Positions 26,340 to 34,570 of a DNA stretch of 64,000 bases are shown here, piece after piece. Source of the stretch: Mucilaginibacter myungsuensis (GTDB lineage: Bacteria; Bacteroidota; Bacteroidia; Sphingobacteriales; Sphingobacteriaceae). The stretch is from positions 52,092 to 116,091 of the forward strand of contig NZ_JADFFL010000012.1 of the NCBI RefSeq assembly GCF_015222005.1, given 5' to 3'. Positions within the stretch are counted from its first letter, which is position 1. Each line of letters opens with the position of its first letter. The position numbers and the translations under genes are program-made. The notes below the pieces were generated by a model. It was not told the DNA's origin. It worked only from the letters and a program-made list of their open reading frames with translations, and made no database searches.

Positions 26340-27644
26340 ATGATAGGCCAAATTATATTCATCATCATCCTGGGCTTTGCCGTTTACCTTTTCAGTAAAA
26401 ATGCTGCCAAGGTGCGCCGTAACATTTTATTGGGTAAGGATACCGACCGATCAGATCAACCGGCCCTGCGCTGGAAGACCATGGCAAAGGTAGCCCTTGG
26501 CCAAACCAAAATGACCAAACGCCCTGTTGCCGCGGTGTTGCACTTCTTCATTTACATCGGTTTTGTGATCATTAACCTGGAGGTGTTAGAGATCATGATC
26601 GATGGCATTTTTGGCTCGCACCGCATATTTAGTGGGCCGCTGGGTAGCTTGTATAGCGTACTGATCGGCAGTTTTGAGATATTGGCGCTGTTAGTACTGA
26701 TTTCTTGCGTAGTTTTCCTTATCCGCAGGAATATTTTAAAATTGAAACGCTTCAGCGGCGTGGAGATGAAAGAATGGCCTAAAAGCGATGCCAACTACAT
26801 CCTGTGCATAGAGATATTGCTGATGACCGCCTTCCTCACCATGAACGCGGCCGACTATAAACTACAAACGGTACATTTTGGTCATTACCTTGCGGCCGGC
26901 AGTTTTCCAATAGGTAGCCTCATCGCCCCTATCCTTCCCAATGGCCCGCACGTGTTAGCGGGTATCGAACGCGGTTGCTGGTGGTTCCATATTGTGGGTA
27001 TTTTGGCATTTTTGAACTATCTGCCCTACTCCAAGCATTTCCACATTATGCTGGCCTTCCCAAATACGTATTACAGTAACTTGAACCCTAAGGGTCAGTT
27101 CACCAATATGGCATCGGTGACCAACGAGGTTAAGGCCATGTTGGACCCATCATTCGTGCCCGAGAACACGGGCGAGGTTAGCCGCTTTGGCGTTAAAGAC
27201 GCTACCGACCTGACCTGGAAGAACCTGATGGAAGCTTATACTTGCACCGAGTGCGGTAGGTGTACATCAGTATGCCCGGCTAATATCACTGGCAAGCTAT
27301 TGTCACCGCGCAAGATCATGATGGATACGCGCGACCGCATCACCGAGGTAGGCAACAACATACACAAGCATGGCAAGGACCACGTAGACGATAAAACTTT
27401 ATTGGACACCTACATCACCCGCGAAGAGTTATGGGCCTGTACAAGCTGTAATGCCTGCGTAGAGGCCTGCCCGGTCAACATCAACCCGCTCGAGATCATT
27501 ACCGAAATGCGACGCTACATTGTAATGGAAGAATCGCAAGCGCCGGCCAGCCTGAACAATATGTTCGGTAACGTGGAAAATAACGGCGCGCCATGGAAAT
27601 ATAGCCAGGCCGATAGATTAAATTGGGCGGAGAAGGGTAATTAG
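26340..27644 (+). CDS. Membrane Fe-S subunit of an EtfD-like quinone oxidoreductase
   Basis: 434 residues. The first ~245 residues form four to five transmembrane helices of NarI/heme b type. Then two [4Fe-4S] ferredoxin motifs follow: CTECGRCTSVCP (about residue 302) and CTSCNACVEACP (about 365). Together with the CCG-domain protein at 28156 this makes up the domains of EtfD, the ETF:menaquinone oxidoreductase, here split in two genes. The pair would carry electrons from fatty-acid or amino-acid oxidation to menaquinone; that is inferred from domain content. A heterodisulfide-reductase label, as databases often give, would only describe the domains. Confidence 0.8.
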   Translation: MIGQIIFIIILGFAVYLFSKNAAKVRRNILLGKDTDRSDQPALRWKTMAKVALGQTKMTKRPVAAVLHFFIYIGFVIINLEVLEIMIDGIFGSHRIFSGPLGSLYSVLIGSFEILALLVLISCVVFLIRRNILKLKRFSGVEMKEWPKSDANYILCIEILLMTAFLTMNAADYKLQTVHFGHYLAAGSFPIGSLIAPILPNGPHVLAGIERGCWWFHIVGILAFLNYLPYSKHFHIMLAFPNTYYSNLNPKGQFTNMASVTNEVKAMLDPSFVPENTGEVSRFGVKDATDLTWKNLMEAYTCTECGRCTSVCPANITGKLLSPRKIMMDTRDRITEVGNNIHKHGKDHVDDKTLLDTYITREELWACTSCNACVEACPVNINPLEIITEMRRYIVMEESQAPASLNNMFGNVENNGAPWKYSQADRLNWAEKGN

Positions 27645-27673
27645 TCCATAGACCATGGTCGATGGTCCATAGT
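27645..27673. repeat. Word-like inverted repeat (TCCATAGACCATGG)
   Basis: TCCATAGACCATGG and GATGGTCCATAGT, read on opposite strands, pair along most of their length. Falls inside an apparent operon, between the membrane Fe-S gene and the DUF2750 gene. Confidence 0.65.
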
Positions 27674-27698
27674 AAGAAATTTTTAGGGAGTAAATTAC

Positions 27699-28151
27699 AT
27701 GTCACAAGACACTGCAACGATAGATAATAAATACCAGCTGTTTGTAGAAAGAGCAGCGGCTACCAAAATGGTTTGGGGATTGATGGGTAAAGGTGGCTGG
27801 GCTAACACCCATGCCGGTGATGACGAGGAAGTAACACTGATCCCTTTTTGGTCGGACCGTGCGCTGGCCAAAGCTTGTGCGCGTGATGACTGGAAAAGCT
27901 TTACGCCAACATCCATTCCGCTGGGTGAATTTTTAGAGACCTGGTGTACCGGCATGGCCGAAGAAGGTAACGTGGCCGGTGTTAATTTGGATACCCATAT
28001 GCATGGTACCGAAACCGAGGCGTATGCCATAGCGCTTGATGTTTTAGAGCAGATCAAAAGCATCAACTCTACCGTATCACTTAAAAACTACCCGGGCGTT
28101 GACGAATTGATAGCCGACCTTAACCAAATTACTGACCAAGAAGAAGAATAA
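27699..28151 (+). CDS. DUF2750 protein
   Basis: 150 residues, soluble. Family marks: VWGLMGKGGW, IPFWSDRALAKAC, and PLGEFLETWCTGM followed by VAGVNLD. The acidic C-terminus ends DQEEE. The start has a fair ribosome site (AGGGAG). It lies between the two halves of the EtfD-like module, 4 bp before the CCG gene, suggesting a link to that complex. Function unknown. Confidence 0.8.
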   Translation: MSQDTATIDNKYQLFVERAAATKMVWGLMGKGGWANTHAGDDEEVTLIPFWSDRALAKACARDDWKSFTPTSIPLGEFLETWCTGMAEEGNVAGVNLDTHMHGTETEAYAIALDVLEQIKSINSTVSLKNYPGVDELIADLNQITDQEEE

Positions 28152-28155
28152 CCGA

Positions 28156-28947
28156 ATGACCGAGCTGAACATACCTACCATGGCCCAAATGGTGGCCGAA
28201 GGCAAAACCCCTGATATTTTATTTTGGGTAGGTTGCGCGGGCAGTTTTGACGAGCGCGCCCAAAAGATCACCCGCGATATTTGCAAGATCCTGCAACACG
28301 TAGGCATTAGCTACGCCGTGTTGGGTACTGAAGAAAGCTGCACCGGCGATCCTGCCAAACGCGCGGGTAACGAATTCCTGTTCCAGATGCAGGCGATGAT
28401 GAATATTGAGGTTTTGAATGGTTACGAGGTGAAAAAGATAGTGACCGGCTGCCCGCATTGCTTTAATACCATCAAGAACGAATACCCAATCCTGGGTGGC
28501 AATTACGATGTCATCCACCATACCCAACTCATTCAGCAATTGATAGACGAGGGCAAACTAAAAGCCGAAGGCGGCGAAAGCTTTAAAGGCAAACGCATCA
28601 CCTACCACGATCCATGTTACCTTGGCCGCGGCAACGGCGTGTACGAGGCTCCGCGACGTACACTGGAAATTTTAGATGCCGACCTGGTAGAGCTGAAACG
28701 CTGCAAAAGCAATGGCCTGTGCTGCGGCGCAGGCGGTGCACAAATGTTCAAAGAACCCGAAAAAGGAAACCGCGAAGTAAATATGGAGCGTATGGACGAC
28801 GTTCTGCAAAGCCAGGCCACCGTAGTAGCCGCCGGTTGCCCATTCTGCATGACCATGCTGAGTGACGGCGTTAAACACGCCGACAAAGAAGGCGAGATAC
28901 GCGTGCTGGATATTGCCGAGATCACCGCGAGGGCGAACGGATTGTAA
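28156..28947 (+). CDS. CCG-domain Fe-S protein, second half of EtfD-like module
   Basis: 263 residues, two CCG (cysteine-rich) domains. First: GCAGSFDER with TGCPHCFNTIKNEYP (about residues 25-115). Second: HDPCYLGR, RCKSNGLCCGAGG and AAGCPFCMTMLSDG (about 155-245). These bind a noncubane [4Fe-4S] cluster in heterodisulfide reductase, and similar domains close EtfD and GlpC. Cytosolic or membrane-associated through its partner at 26340. Ends 3 bp before the convergent neighbour. Confidence 0.86.
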   Translation: MTELNIPTMAQMVAEGKTPDILFWVGCAGSFDERAQKITRDICKILQHVGISYAVLGTEESCTGDPAKRAGNEFLFQMQAMMNIEVLNGYEVKKIVTGCPHCFNTIKNEYPILGGNYDVIHHTQLIQQLIDEGKLKAEGGESFKGKRITYHDPCYLGRGNGVYEAPRRTLEILDADLVELKRCKSNGLCCGAGGAQMFKEPEKGNREVNMERMDDVLQSQATVVAAGCPFCMTMLSDGVKHADKEGEIRVLDIAEITARANGL

Positions 28948-28950
28948 GGA

Positions 28951-29763
28951 TCATTTGGCGAGGGTATATTCTCCCCATAGATCTGTAGGAAATATCTTAT
29001 CGGCATGAGTACTTCGATCACCGTTCATTATAACGCCCGTTCCGTCGGCTTTGATAAGCGAAAAATAACCGGGCCTAAATTCCTGAACCCCGGCATAGTA
29101 ATAGGATACGCCGTTCAATTGTATGTTATAATAAAACTTGCCCGACGATATGCCGAGGCCAAGGCTTTTTAAGGGTATTGCCAATTCGTAATTATAACTA
29201 AGCTCGCTATCCATTGCAGAAGCTGTTTTTATCCCTTCGTCGTTATAAGCAGATATCAAACTATCAGAGATGCCTTTAAGGTTGATCGTTCCGATCCATT
29301 TAAAATATTCGGATAAAGTTTTGTTCTTAAGCCGCGCCAACGAATCACCTACACGTTTATTCGTCGTTGCGTCACCCGTTAATTCGGCCTTGCTGTCAAT
29401 TATCTGGAAATACTTTGGACCGGGCTTTTCATACATGGGGAAAGTTATTTCGGGCAATGTTTTGTCTTTACGTTTAGCCTGGGGGTTAACGGTAAGCGTA
29501 ACTCCACCCTTGGTGATCTTGTCAATGATCACATACGACTGCGCTTTAAGCACCAGATATAGATATTGCTTATCGTTAGCCATGGTGTAATAAACCTGCG
29601 TAGCTTTATTATAAGCTTTTAGTTCACCCCACTCAGTGGTCTTACCATCTATTTTAACGTTGGCAGGCGCGTGCACCCCACCTTGCTGTATGTTTGGCAA
29701 CTTTTGGCCAAAGCCTAAGTTGGTCAACAGCACTAATGCTGCTAAAAAAAATATCCTCTTCAT
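28951..29763 (-). CDS. Exported DOMON/CBM9-like protein, paralog 1
   Basis: 270 residues with signal peptide (MKRIFFLAALVLLTNLGFG). A domain with VKIDGKTTEWGELKAYN at the start of the mature protein resembles carbohydrate-binding family 9 / DOMON-like folds. 6 bp from its paralog upstream on the same strand; the two share the opening motif (APANVKIDGK/APANVKVDGK), EWGE and DLWGEYTL/DFWGTYTL ends. Ligand unknown. Confidence 0.7.
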   Translation of the reverse strand: MKRIFFLAALVLLTNLGFGQKLPNIQQGGVHAPANVKIDGKTTEWGELKAYNKATQVYYTMANDKQYLYLVLKAQSYVIIDKITKGGVTLTVNPQAKRKDKTLPEITFPMYEKPGPKYFQIIDSKAELTGDATTNKRVGDSLARLKNKTLSEYFKWIGTINLKGISDSLISAYNDEGIKTASAMDSELSYNYELAIPLKSLGLGISSGKFYYNIQLNGVSYYYAGVQEFRPGYFSLIKADGTGVIMNGDRSTHADKIFPTDLWGEYTLAK

Positions 29764-29769
29764 CGTGTT

Positions 29770-30555
29770 CTATTTGATCAAGGTGTAGGTCCCCCAAAAG
29801 TCGGTAGGGTAATTTAGTTCCATATTACGCGGATCGTTCCTGCCAAGGCCCAGCACCTGGCCGCTTGCACTGGTGAACATCAGCACATCATCTCTTCCGT
29901 TGAGCGTATGTACCTGCCCGCCATTGGCCATTATCCCTGTCAGCTTAACGTTGTAATTGAACTTCTTTTTATCCGCAACATTTAAGCCCAGATATTTTAA
30001 AGGCACGGCCAATTCATAAATAAAATTCATATCCGCATCAAACCTTGCAGCAGCCTTTATACCCATGTCGTTGTATAGCGAGATCAGGCCGTTAGGTAGT
30101 CCCTGCAATTCACTCACTCCGATATCTTTCAAACGCTCGCTGATCATTGTATTACGGATCATCACGAACGAGTCGGTGCGCATTGGCCGGGTGGGAATGA
30201 TCAACACCTGTTTCTCATTCTCGTATTTGGGGAAAGTGACCGATGGGGCGTCTTTCGTATTCTTTTTGCTTTCCAAATTAACGCCAAGCGTTATGCCACC
30301 ACGAATAACCTTACTGGCTATCTCGGTATCGGTGATCTTGGCTATCAGATATAGATTGCTTTCATCATTGGCAACGGTATAAGCTATAGAGGTGGCTTTA
30401 TTGTAGGCTTTCATCTCGCCCCATTCTTCGGCCTTGCCATCTACCTTAACATTGGCAGGCGCACGTACCGGAAGGATTTGAACTGCCGGCAGTTTTTGAG
30501 CGTTAGCCAGTTTGACGGCCAACAAGCAGATGATTATAAATAAGGAGGTCCTCAT
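29770..30555 (-). CDS. Exported DOMON/CBM9-like protein, paralog 2
   Basis: 261 residues with signal peptide (MRTSLFIIICLLAVKLANA). Same layout as its neighbour: APANVKVDGKAEEWGEMKAYN near the N-terminus, a VANDESNLYLIAKI strand and DFWGTYTL at the end. Probably a tandem duplicate that has diverged. No catalytic motif seen. Confidence 0.7.
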   Translation of the reverse strand: MRTSLFIIICLLAVKLANAQKLPAVQILPVRAPANVKVDGKAEEWGEMKAYNKATSIAYTVANDESNLYLIAKITDTEIASKVIRGGITLGVNLESKKNTKDAPSVTFPKYENEKQVLIIPTRPMRTDSFVMIRNTMISERLKDIGVSELQGLPNGLISLYNDMGIKAAARFDADMNFIYELAVPLKYLGLNVADKKKFNYNVKLTGIMANGGQVHTLNGRDDVLMFTSASGQVLGLGRNDPRNMELNYPTDFWGTYTLIK

Positions 30556-30657
30556 AGCGGTCGGTTTAAATTGGATACCACCAAACTATAAAAATAGTTT
30601 GATACATTAACTATGGTCTCAATTTTTCTTACCTCTTAGTCAGGAAAAGCGATGAGG

Positions 30658-31137
30658 TCAATGTTCCTCTCCCCCGCTTTTAAAAAGCTGAAAAGTTTTG
30701 TAAAGAGTATCCAATTGCTCGGTCTGGATGTTTTTCAACGGGATGCTGAAAGAGGTAGCCATCGAGTCGACATTACCTTTTTTATCGCCGTGGGTCTGCA
30801 CGATCACGTCGTCGGTCTTGGTGTTGATACGGATGATGCCTTTATCGGTGTTGCCCAAATAGGCTACATCGGCAACAGAAGTTAAGTGCAGTGAAAAATA
30901 CTCCTGCTTGCCGGTTTGAAAAGTTTTACGCAGACGAAGGAAGTGGTCTTCGGTCACGCTTAGTTCCCATTTCTTAAGTTTCACCTCGCCGGCTATGTCG
31001 TAAACCTGCGCCAATATCTTGTTACTGCTGTGTATGAACAAAGCGGCCTCCGGCTCGGTCTTAAATGCCGACGCGACCAACACTACACCTGTCAGCACAA
31101 CAATTTTAAGCGTTCTCTTCCACACTGATCTAAGCAT
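30658..31137 (-). CDS. Exported hypothetical protein
   Basis: 159 residues. N-terminal hydrophobic segment (about 10-24, TLKIVVLTGVVLVASA) acts as signal or anchor. No domain recognised; mature part is mixed alpha/beta by composition. Same strand and close to the two DOMON-like genes, 102 bp away. Confidence 0.65.
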   Translation of the reverse strand: MLRSVWKRTLKIVVLTGVVLVASAFKTEPEAALFIHSSNKILAQVYDIAGEVKLKKWELSVTEDHFLRLRKTFQTGKQEYFSLHLTSVADVAYLGNTDKGIIRINTKTDDVIVQTHGDKKGNVDSMATSFSIPLKNIQTEQLDTLYKTFQLFKSGGEEH

Positions 31138-31167
31138 TTGATATCATGAAGTTTTACGAAGATATAA

Positions 31168-31196
31168 ATTGATAAATTTGCGCATGCAATTTTCTG
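31168..31196 (+). repeat. Direct repeat, left copy
   Basis: 29 bp, 28 identical to 31800-31828. The copy contains a -7 box (TAAATTTG) and the first codons ATG CAA TTT TCT of the gene at 31816. Together the two copies flank the decayed toxin-antitoxin unit. Confidence 0.85.
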
Positions 31197-31248
31197 CACA
31201 AAAACAAAGTTTAACTAAAAGCACAACGCACGATCGTTATATTTGAAT

Positions 31249-31463
31249 ATGGAAACGTTGATCATTAATATTCCTGAAACAAATTGACCTTGGTAAAACA
31301 ACTTTTAAAAGAATTGGGCGTAAGTGTAAGTTAAGCGCCCAGGTCGATGACCGACAAAAAAACGCCTAACAAGTTGACGGTAAAGACCATTGATGATGCC
31401 CGTAACGGCATTGGTTTGGGTGAGCCTATTAAAGACGTTAGCAGCTTTATCGATTCTTTGTAA
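31249..31463 (+). pseudogene. Decayed antitoxin of a RelB-like type
   Basis: METLIINIPE starts in one frame, reads into a stop after about 12 codons, and continues in another (TLVKQLLKELGVSVS), which stops too. A last stretch (31347-31463) codes for MTDKKTPNKLTVKTIDDARN and GEPIKDVSSFIDSL, the usual antitoxin C-terminus. A -7 box TATATTTG (31238-31245) lies 3 bp before the ATG. Broken by at least one frameshift and an internal stop. Confidence 0.75.
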
Positions 31464-31743
31464 TGTTTATACTGATACCCACAAATCAGTCCAAAAAAGA
31501 TATCAAGACCTTAAAAAAGCGGTCGACAAAGAATGCTGCATGGATAAGCGCTTTTTTAGAACAACTGGCCAAACAGGTGCCGATGGGATCGATAAAAAAC
31601 ATCGCCCGCATAAACTCTCGGGCAGCTATAACGATAATTGGGAAGCCCACATCAAACCAGACCTATTGATCATTTGGTTCGAGATAAACGAAAAGTAGGA
31701 GATCATTTTATTAAGGACAGGCACACATGCCGACCTTTTTTAA
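31463..31743 (+). pseudogene. Decayed YafQ/RelE-type toxin
   Basis: The start overlaps the antitoxin stop (TAATG). MFILIPTNQSKKDIKTLKKR and FLEQLAK are in one frame, GADGIDKKHRPHKLSG and NDNWEAHIKPDLLIIWFEIN in another, and EIILLRTGTHADLF (31699-31740) in a third. Two frameshifts therefore break what would be a ~90-residue YafQ family mRNA interferase. With the antitoxin it forms a dead toxin-antitoxin unit. Confidence 0.8.
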
Positions 31744-31799
31744 CGATTCTGTTGACCGTTCCTCCCCTTTACAATAAACCGACCTTTACATTTAACTTT

Positions 31800-31828
31800 A
31801 TTGATAAATTTGCACATGCAATTTTCTG
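31800..31828 (+). repeat. Direct repeat, right copy
   Basis: Partner of 31168-31196 (one mismatch, 632 bp apart). This copy is in use: it holds the -7 box and start codon of the gene at 31816. Confidence 0.85.
31805..31812 (+). promoter_or_regulatory. -7 box TAAATTTG, three bases before the start codon
   Basis: Perfect TAnnTTTG. The transcript should begin about at the ATG (31816), so the mRNA would have almost no leader. Confidence 0.6.
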
Positions 31829-32304
31829 AAAATTCAAGGGTTTGGGTTTATCAATCCAACCGCGAACTTACCGCTGCCGAAGCTGCTGAGATACAGACCG
31901 AAATGGACAGTTTCACCATCAGTTGGACAGCTCATAGCAGTCAGCTTAAAGCCAAGGCCGAGATACGCTACAACCGCTTCCTGATCCTTATTGTTGACGA
32001 AAGCCAGGCCGGGGCAAGTGGTTGTTCTATTGATAAGTCGGTGCATTTTATGCAGCATATCGAACAAAAATTCGGCATCAGCCTGTTCGATCGTTTTAAT
32101 TTAGCTTATCGCGACGGTCGGGAAGTTCTATCGTTGCCCCGCCAGGGATTTGAGGATAAGATCAAGCAAAAACAGATCGGTGCCGATACCATCGTGTTTA
32201 ATAATATGGTGCAGAACTTAAAAGAATTGAATACCAAATGGGAGGTGCCTTTTAAAGACAGCTGGCACATTCAACTATTTGACAATTTATTAACCGACCG
32301 ATAA
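31816..32304 (+). CDS. Conserved cytosolic protein, unknown (often labelled ABC transporter ATPase)
   Basis: 162 residues from ATG 31816. No Walker motifs, so the ATPase name found on relatives is not supported. Recognisable stretches are RVWVYQSNRELTAAEA, GCSIDKSVHFMQHIE and FNNMVQNLKEL, as in a conserved Bacteroidota family. No signal peptide. The start lies within a duplicated 29-bp segment, and the -7 box is 3 bp upstream, so translation may be leaderless. Confidence 0.8.
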   Translation: MQFSENSRVWVYQSNRELTAAEAAEIQTEMDSFTISWTAHSSQLKAKAEIRYNRFLILIVDESQAGASGCSIDKSVHFMQHIEQKFGISLFDRFNLAYRDGREVLSLPRQGFEDKIKQKQIGADTIVFNNMVQNLKELNTKWEVPFKDSWHIQLFDNLLTDR

Positions 32305-32490
32305 TAACGGGAAACAATATCCACACTACCACCCCAGGTTGTATACCCAACCCGGGGTTTTTATTTTACAGCAAAAAAGCCATTTTATGATCAGACTGCC
32401 CATTGAGCAATGTAGCAGGAAAATATTAGATCGGCGTTAAAATTGTATCTATTCTGTTACCAATTTACATTAACTTAGTACGTCAGAAAA

Positions 32491-32712
32491 ATGGATATGC
32501 GCTTAAAAAATTACACCGGATATATTTTAGCAGCTACGATAGCTTTGTTTTGGATATTAGGCCGTGTGATAGAGCAGTCCCATCTTTCAAAAAAGGTAGT
32601 TACCCAATTGACCGAATACGATCACTGGATAATTTTGGCGCTGATCGCCATTGCCATTTTTGGGCAATTATTCAAAAACCGCTCATCATACAGTCATTCG
32701 CGCGAGTGGTAG
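32491..32712 (+). CDS. Small membrane protein
   Basis: 73 residues with two hydrophobic segments (about 8-25 and 45-62) and a basic/polar end. No family recognised. Separated by a clear gap from both neighbours. Confidence 0.55.
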   Translation: MDMRLKNYTGYILAATIALFWILGRVIEQSHLSKKVVTQLTEYDHWIILALIAIAIFGQLFKNRSSYSHSREW

Positions 32713-32753
32713 TTAATTAATTTATTATCAGCGCAATATCCATTTTAAGGCAT

Positions 32754-32761
32754 TAAATTTG
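32754..32761 (+). promoter_or_regulatory. -7 box TAAATTTG of the Kelch gene
   Basis: Perfect TAnnTTTG, 37 bp before the ATG at 32798. Confidence 0.6.
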
Positions 32762-32797
32762 CTGCGTTAAGGTTACATCTGTAAAACCATCGCCGCT

Positions 32798-33787
32798 ATG
32801 AGAGTACTGACCTGCACATTTTTAGCCACCATTTTCCTGGCATCTACAGCCGCCGCTCAGCAGAACGGTAACTGGCAAACCATACCAACAAGCAACAACA
32901 CCGAAGGCCGGTCCGAATGCGGCTTTGCTGCTGCCAATGGCAAGCTCTATCTTTTAGGCGGTGATAACCCTGCCAAACCGATTGAAGAATATGATCCGGC
33001 AACTAATAAATGGTTGGCCAAGGCGATAGCGCCAAGTATTATGCACCATTTTCAGGCGGTGACCATTGGCGATGAGATCTACGTTTTGCAAGCTTTTGCC
33101 GACCGTAACTACCCCAACCAAGTTCCTACACCCAATGCTTATAGTTACGATACCAAGACCGACACCTGGCAAACTCTCCCTGCCCCTGCTGCCGACCGTC
33201 GTCGTGGTGGAGCCGGGGCCGCCGTTTACAAAGGCAAGGTCTATTTGGTAGGTGGCATTACCAACGGGCATACCAAGGGCACCAATGGAATGCTCGACGT
33301 TTATGACCCTAAGACTAATATCTGGACTGCTTTGCCCGACGCGCCGCATATCCGCGACCATAGTCAAGCTGTTGTTGTAGGTGATAAACTTTACGCTCTC
33401 GGCGGCCGTAACACCAGTTTGCATGATGCTAATAACTTTATGTCCTTTTTTGATAAAGTAGTATTAGAGGTTGATCAGTACGACCTCAAGACCGGCAAAT
33501 GGACCACCCTAACAGCCAAACTCCCGCAAGGTACAGGCGGCGGCACGGCGGTGGCCGTAGATGGCAAGATATACTTCATTGGCGGCGAACGTGCCACCAG
33601 CACTAAACCTAATGGCCCGCAAAAAGACGTTTACTACATCGACCCTGAAAAAGATACCCAGTGGACCAAAGGACCCGACCTTAATCATGCCCGCAACGGC
33701 GTAGGCGGCGCGGTACTGAATGGCAAGATCTATATCGCCGGCGGCGCTAACGGCGGCCCGCAATTAGAAGTATTTAATATCAAATAG
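32798..33787 (+). CDS. Exported Kelch-repeat protein
   Basis: 329 residues. Signal peptide ending ASTAAAQQ. Kelch repeats with the GG-x-Y/W pattern: LYLLGGDN, VYLVGGIT, LYALGGRN, IYFIGGER and IYIAGGAN, each followed by YDP or similar, giving a probable six-bladed propeller. Periplasmic or extracellular binding protein, related in layout to N-acetylneuraminate epimerases, but no catalytic residues can be assigned. Confidence 0.85.
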   Translation: MRVLTCTFLATIFLASTAAAQQNGNWQTIPTSNNTEGRSECGFAAANGKLYLLGGDNPAKPIEEYDPATNKWLAKAIAPSIMHHFQAVTIGDEIYVLQAFADRNYPNQVPTPNAYSYDTKTDTWQTLPAPAADRRRGGAGAAVYKGKVYLVGGITNGHTKGTNGMLDVYDPKTNIWTALPDAPHIRDHSQAVVVGDKLYALGGRNTSLHDANNFMSFFDKVVLEVDQYDLKTGKWTTLTAKLPQGTGGGTAVAVDGKIYFIGGERATSTKPNGPQKDVYYIDPEKDTQWTKGPDLNHARNGVGGAVLNGKIYIAGGANGGPQLEVFNIK

Positions 33788-33808
33788 GCTTTGCGAATTT
33801 AGCTGTAT

Positions 33809-34090
33809 ATGAGCAAACTCGATATCCGCCTTACGCTGACCATGCAAAAAATACCGGTTAAAGGCGGCTGGACGTACGTCAGTTGGCCGGGGTCTAAAGA
33901 ATTTTTCGGGACGGGTGGTTATGTTAAGGTCGCGGGAACGGTAGATGGTCATCCCTTCCAAAGTTCATTCATGCCCATGGGCGACGGGACCCAATTACTA
34001 CCCATCAAAACCGAGATACGCAAAGCGATCGGTAAAGACGTAGGCGACAGCGTAGAACTGCACCTGCAGGAATGCTTGAGCTGGCTATAA
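33809..34090 (+). CDS. DUF1905 protein
   Basis: 93 residues forming a single beta-barrel-like domain of the DUF1905 family (GGWTYVSWPG, KVAGTVDGHPFQSSFMPMGDG, KAIGKDVGDSVELHL). Function unknown. Overlaps the convergent hemoglobin gene by 6 bp. Confidence 0.85.
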   Translation: MSKLDIRLTLTMQKIPVKGGWTYVSWPGSKEFFGTGGYVKVAGTVDGHPFQSSFMPMGDGTQLLPIKTEIRKAIGKDVGDSVELHLQECLSWL

Positions 34091-34477
34091 GATAAACCCG
34101 TTGTTCTGTTGAAAGTTATGCACTTTGATCTCGAACATTTCGGCGATCTTCTCTGCGCGCCATTTGGCTTCGTCGGCTTTCTCGCCGGTAAAGAGTTCGT
34201 CTACGGTCTCCGTAAATAGTTTTATCCATCGGGCAAAATGCTCATGCGCTACAGGCAAAGTAGCGTGCGGCGGGAAAGGGCGGCCACTGTAGGTATGCTC
34301 GCCTAACAAGGTGGTCTGCCAAAAGCTATACATCTTGCCTAAATGATGCTCCCAGCGGTCCTGGATGCGGGAGTGGAATATCGGGCCAAGCAATTCGTCC
34401 TCACGTATCTTTCCGTAAAAAGTATCTACCAGGTTCTTGATATCATCTAAACTCAATATGGGTACGCGCTCTTCCAT
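34085..34477 (-). CDS. Truncated hemoglobin, group III
   Basis: 130 residues. Proximal His is H80 in HEHFARWIKLF. Other group III marks are FYGKIREDELLGPIF at the N-terminus and WEHHLGKMYSFW in the distal pocket region. Group III globins bind O2 and NO and serve in NO detoxification or low-oxygen physiology. A possible CRP/FNR-type operator lies upstream (34551-34570). Confidence 0.92.
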   Translation of the reverse strand: MEERVPILSLDDIKNLVDTFYGKIREDELLGPIFHSRIQDRWEHHLGKMYSFWQTTLLGEHTYSGRPFPPHATLPVAHEHFARWIKLFTETVDELFTGEKADEAKWRAEKIAEMFEIKVHNFQQNNGFIL

Positions 34478-34496
34478 CTGCTTTATTTAATGGCCG

Positions 34497-34504
34497 CAAA
34501 GTTA
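34497..34504 (-). promoter_or_regulatory. -7 box TAACTTTG of the hemoglobin gene
   Basis: Perfect TAnnTTTG on the minus strand, 19 bp before the ATG. Confidence 0.6.
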
Positions 34505-34550
34505 CCAGATATTGATGCTAAGTATTGTTAACACAATGCAATTCTATCCG

Positions 34551-34570
34551 AAAGTGACGAATATCACCAA
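34551..34570 (-). promoter_or_regulatory. Possible CRP/FNR-type operator before the hemoglobin gene
   Basis: AAAGTGA, N6 (CGAATA), TCACCAA: the GTGA-N6-TCAC core of operators A and B is intact. Its centre is 63.5 bp from the end of the -7 box, 5 bp more than in the other three, so half a helical turn out of phase. Right next to a low-complexity repeat. Confidence 0.4.

Noticed and set aside
26340..28947. Heterodisulfide reductase HdrBC
   Set aside because: Domains agree, but there is no HdrA, and a membrane heme b part plus DUF2750 fits an EtfD-like quinone reductase better.
31390..31698. 102-codon open frame in the toxin-antitoxin region
   Set aside because: Its two halves belong to different proteins (antitoxin end out of frame, toxin middle); it exists only because of frameshifts.
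31816..32304. ABC transporter ATPase
   Set aside because: No Walker A, Walker B or signature motif in the 162 residues.
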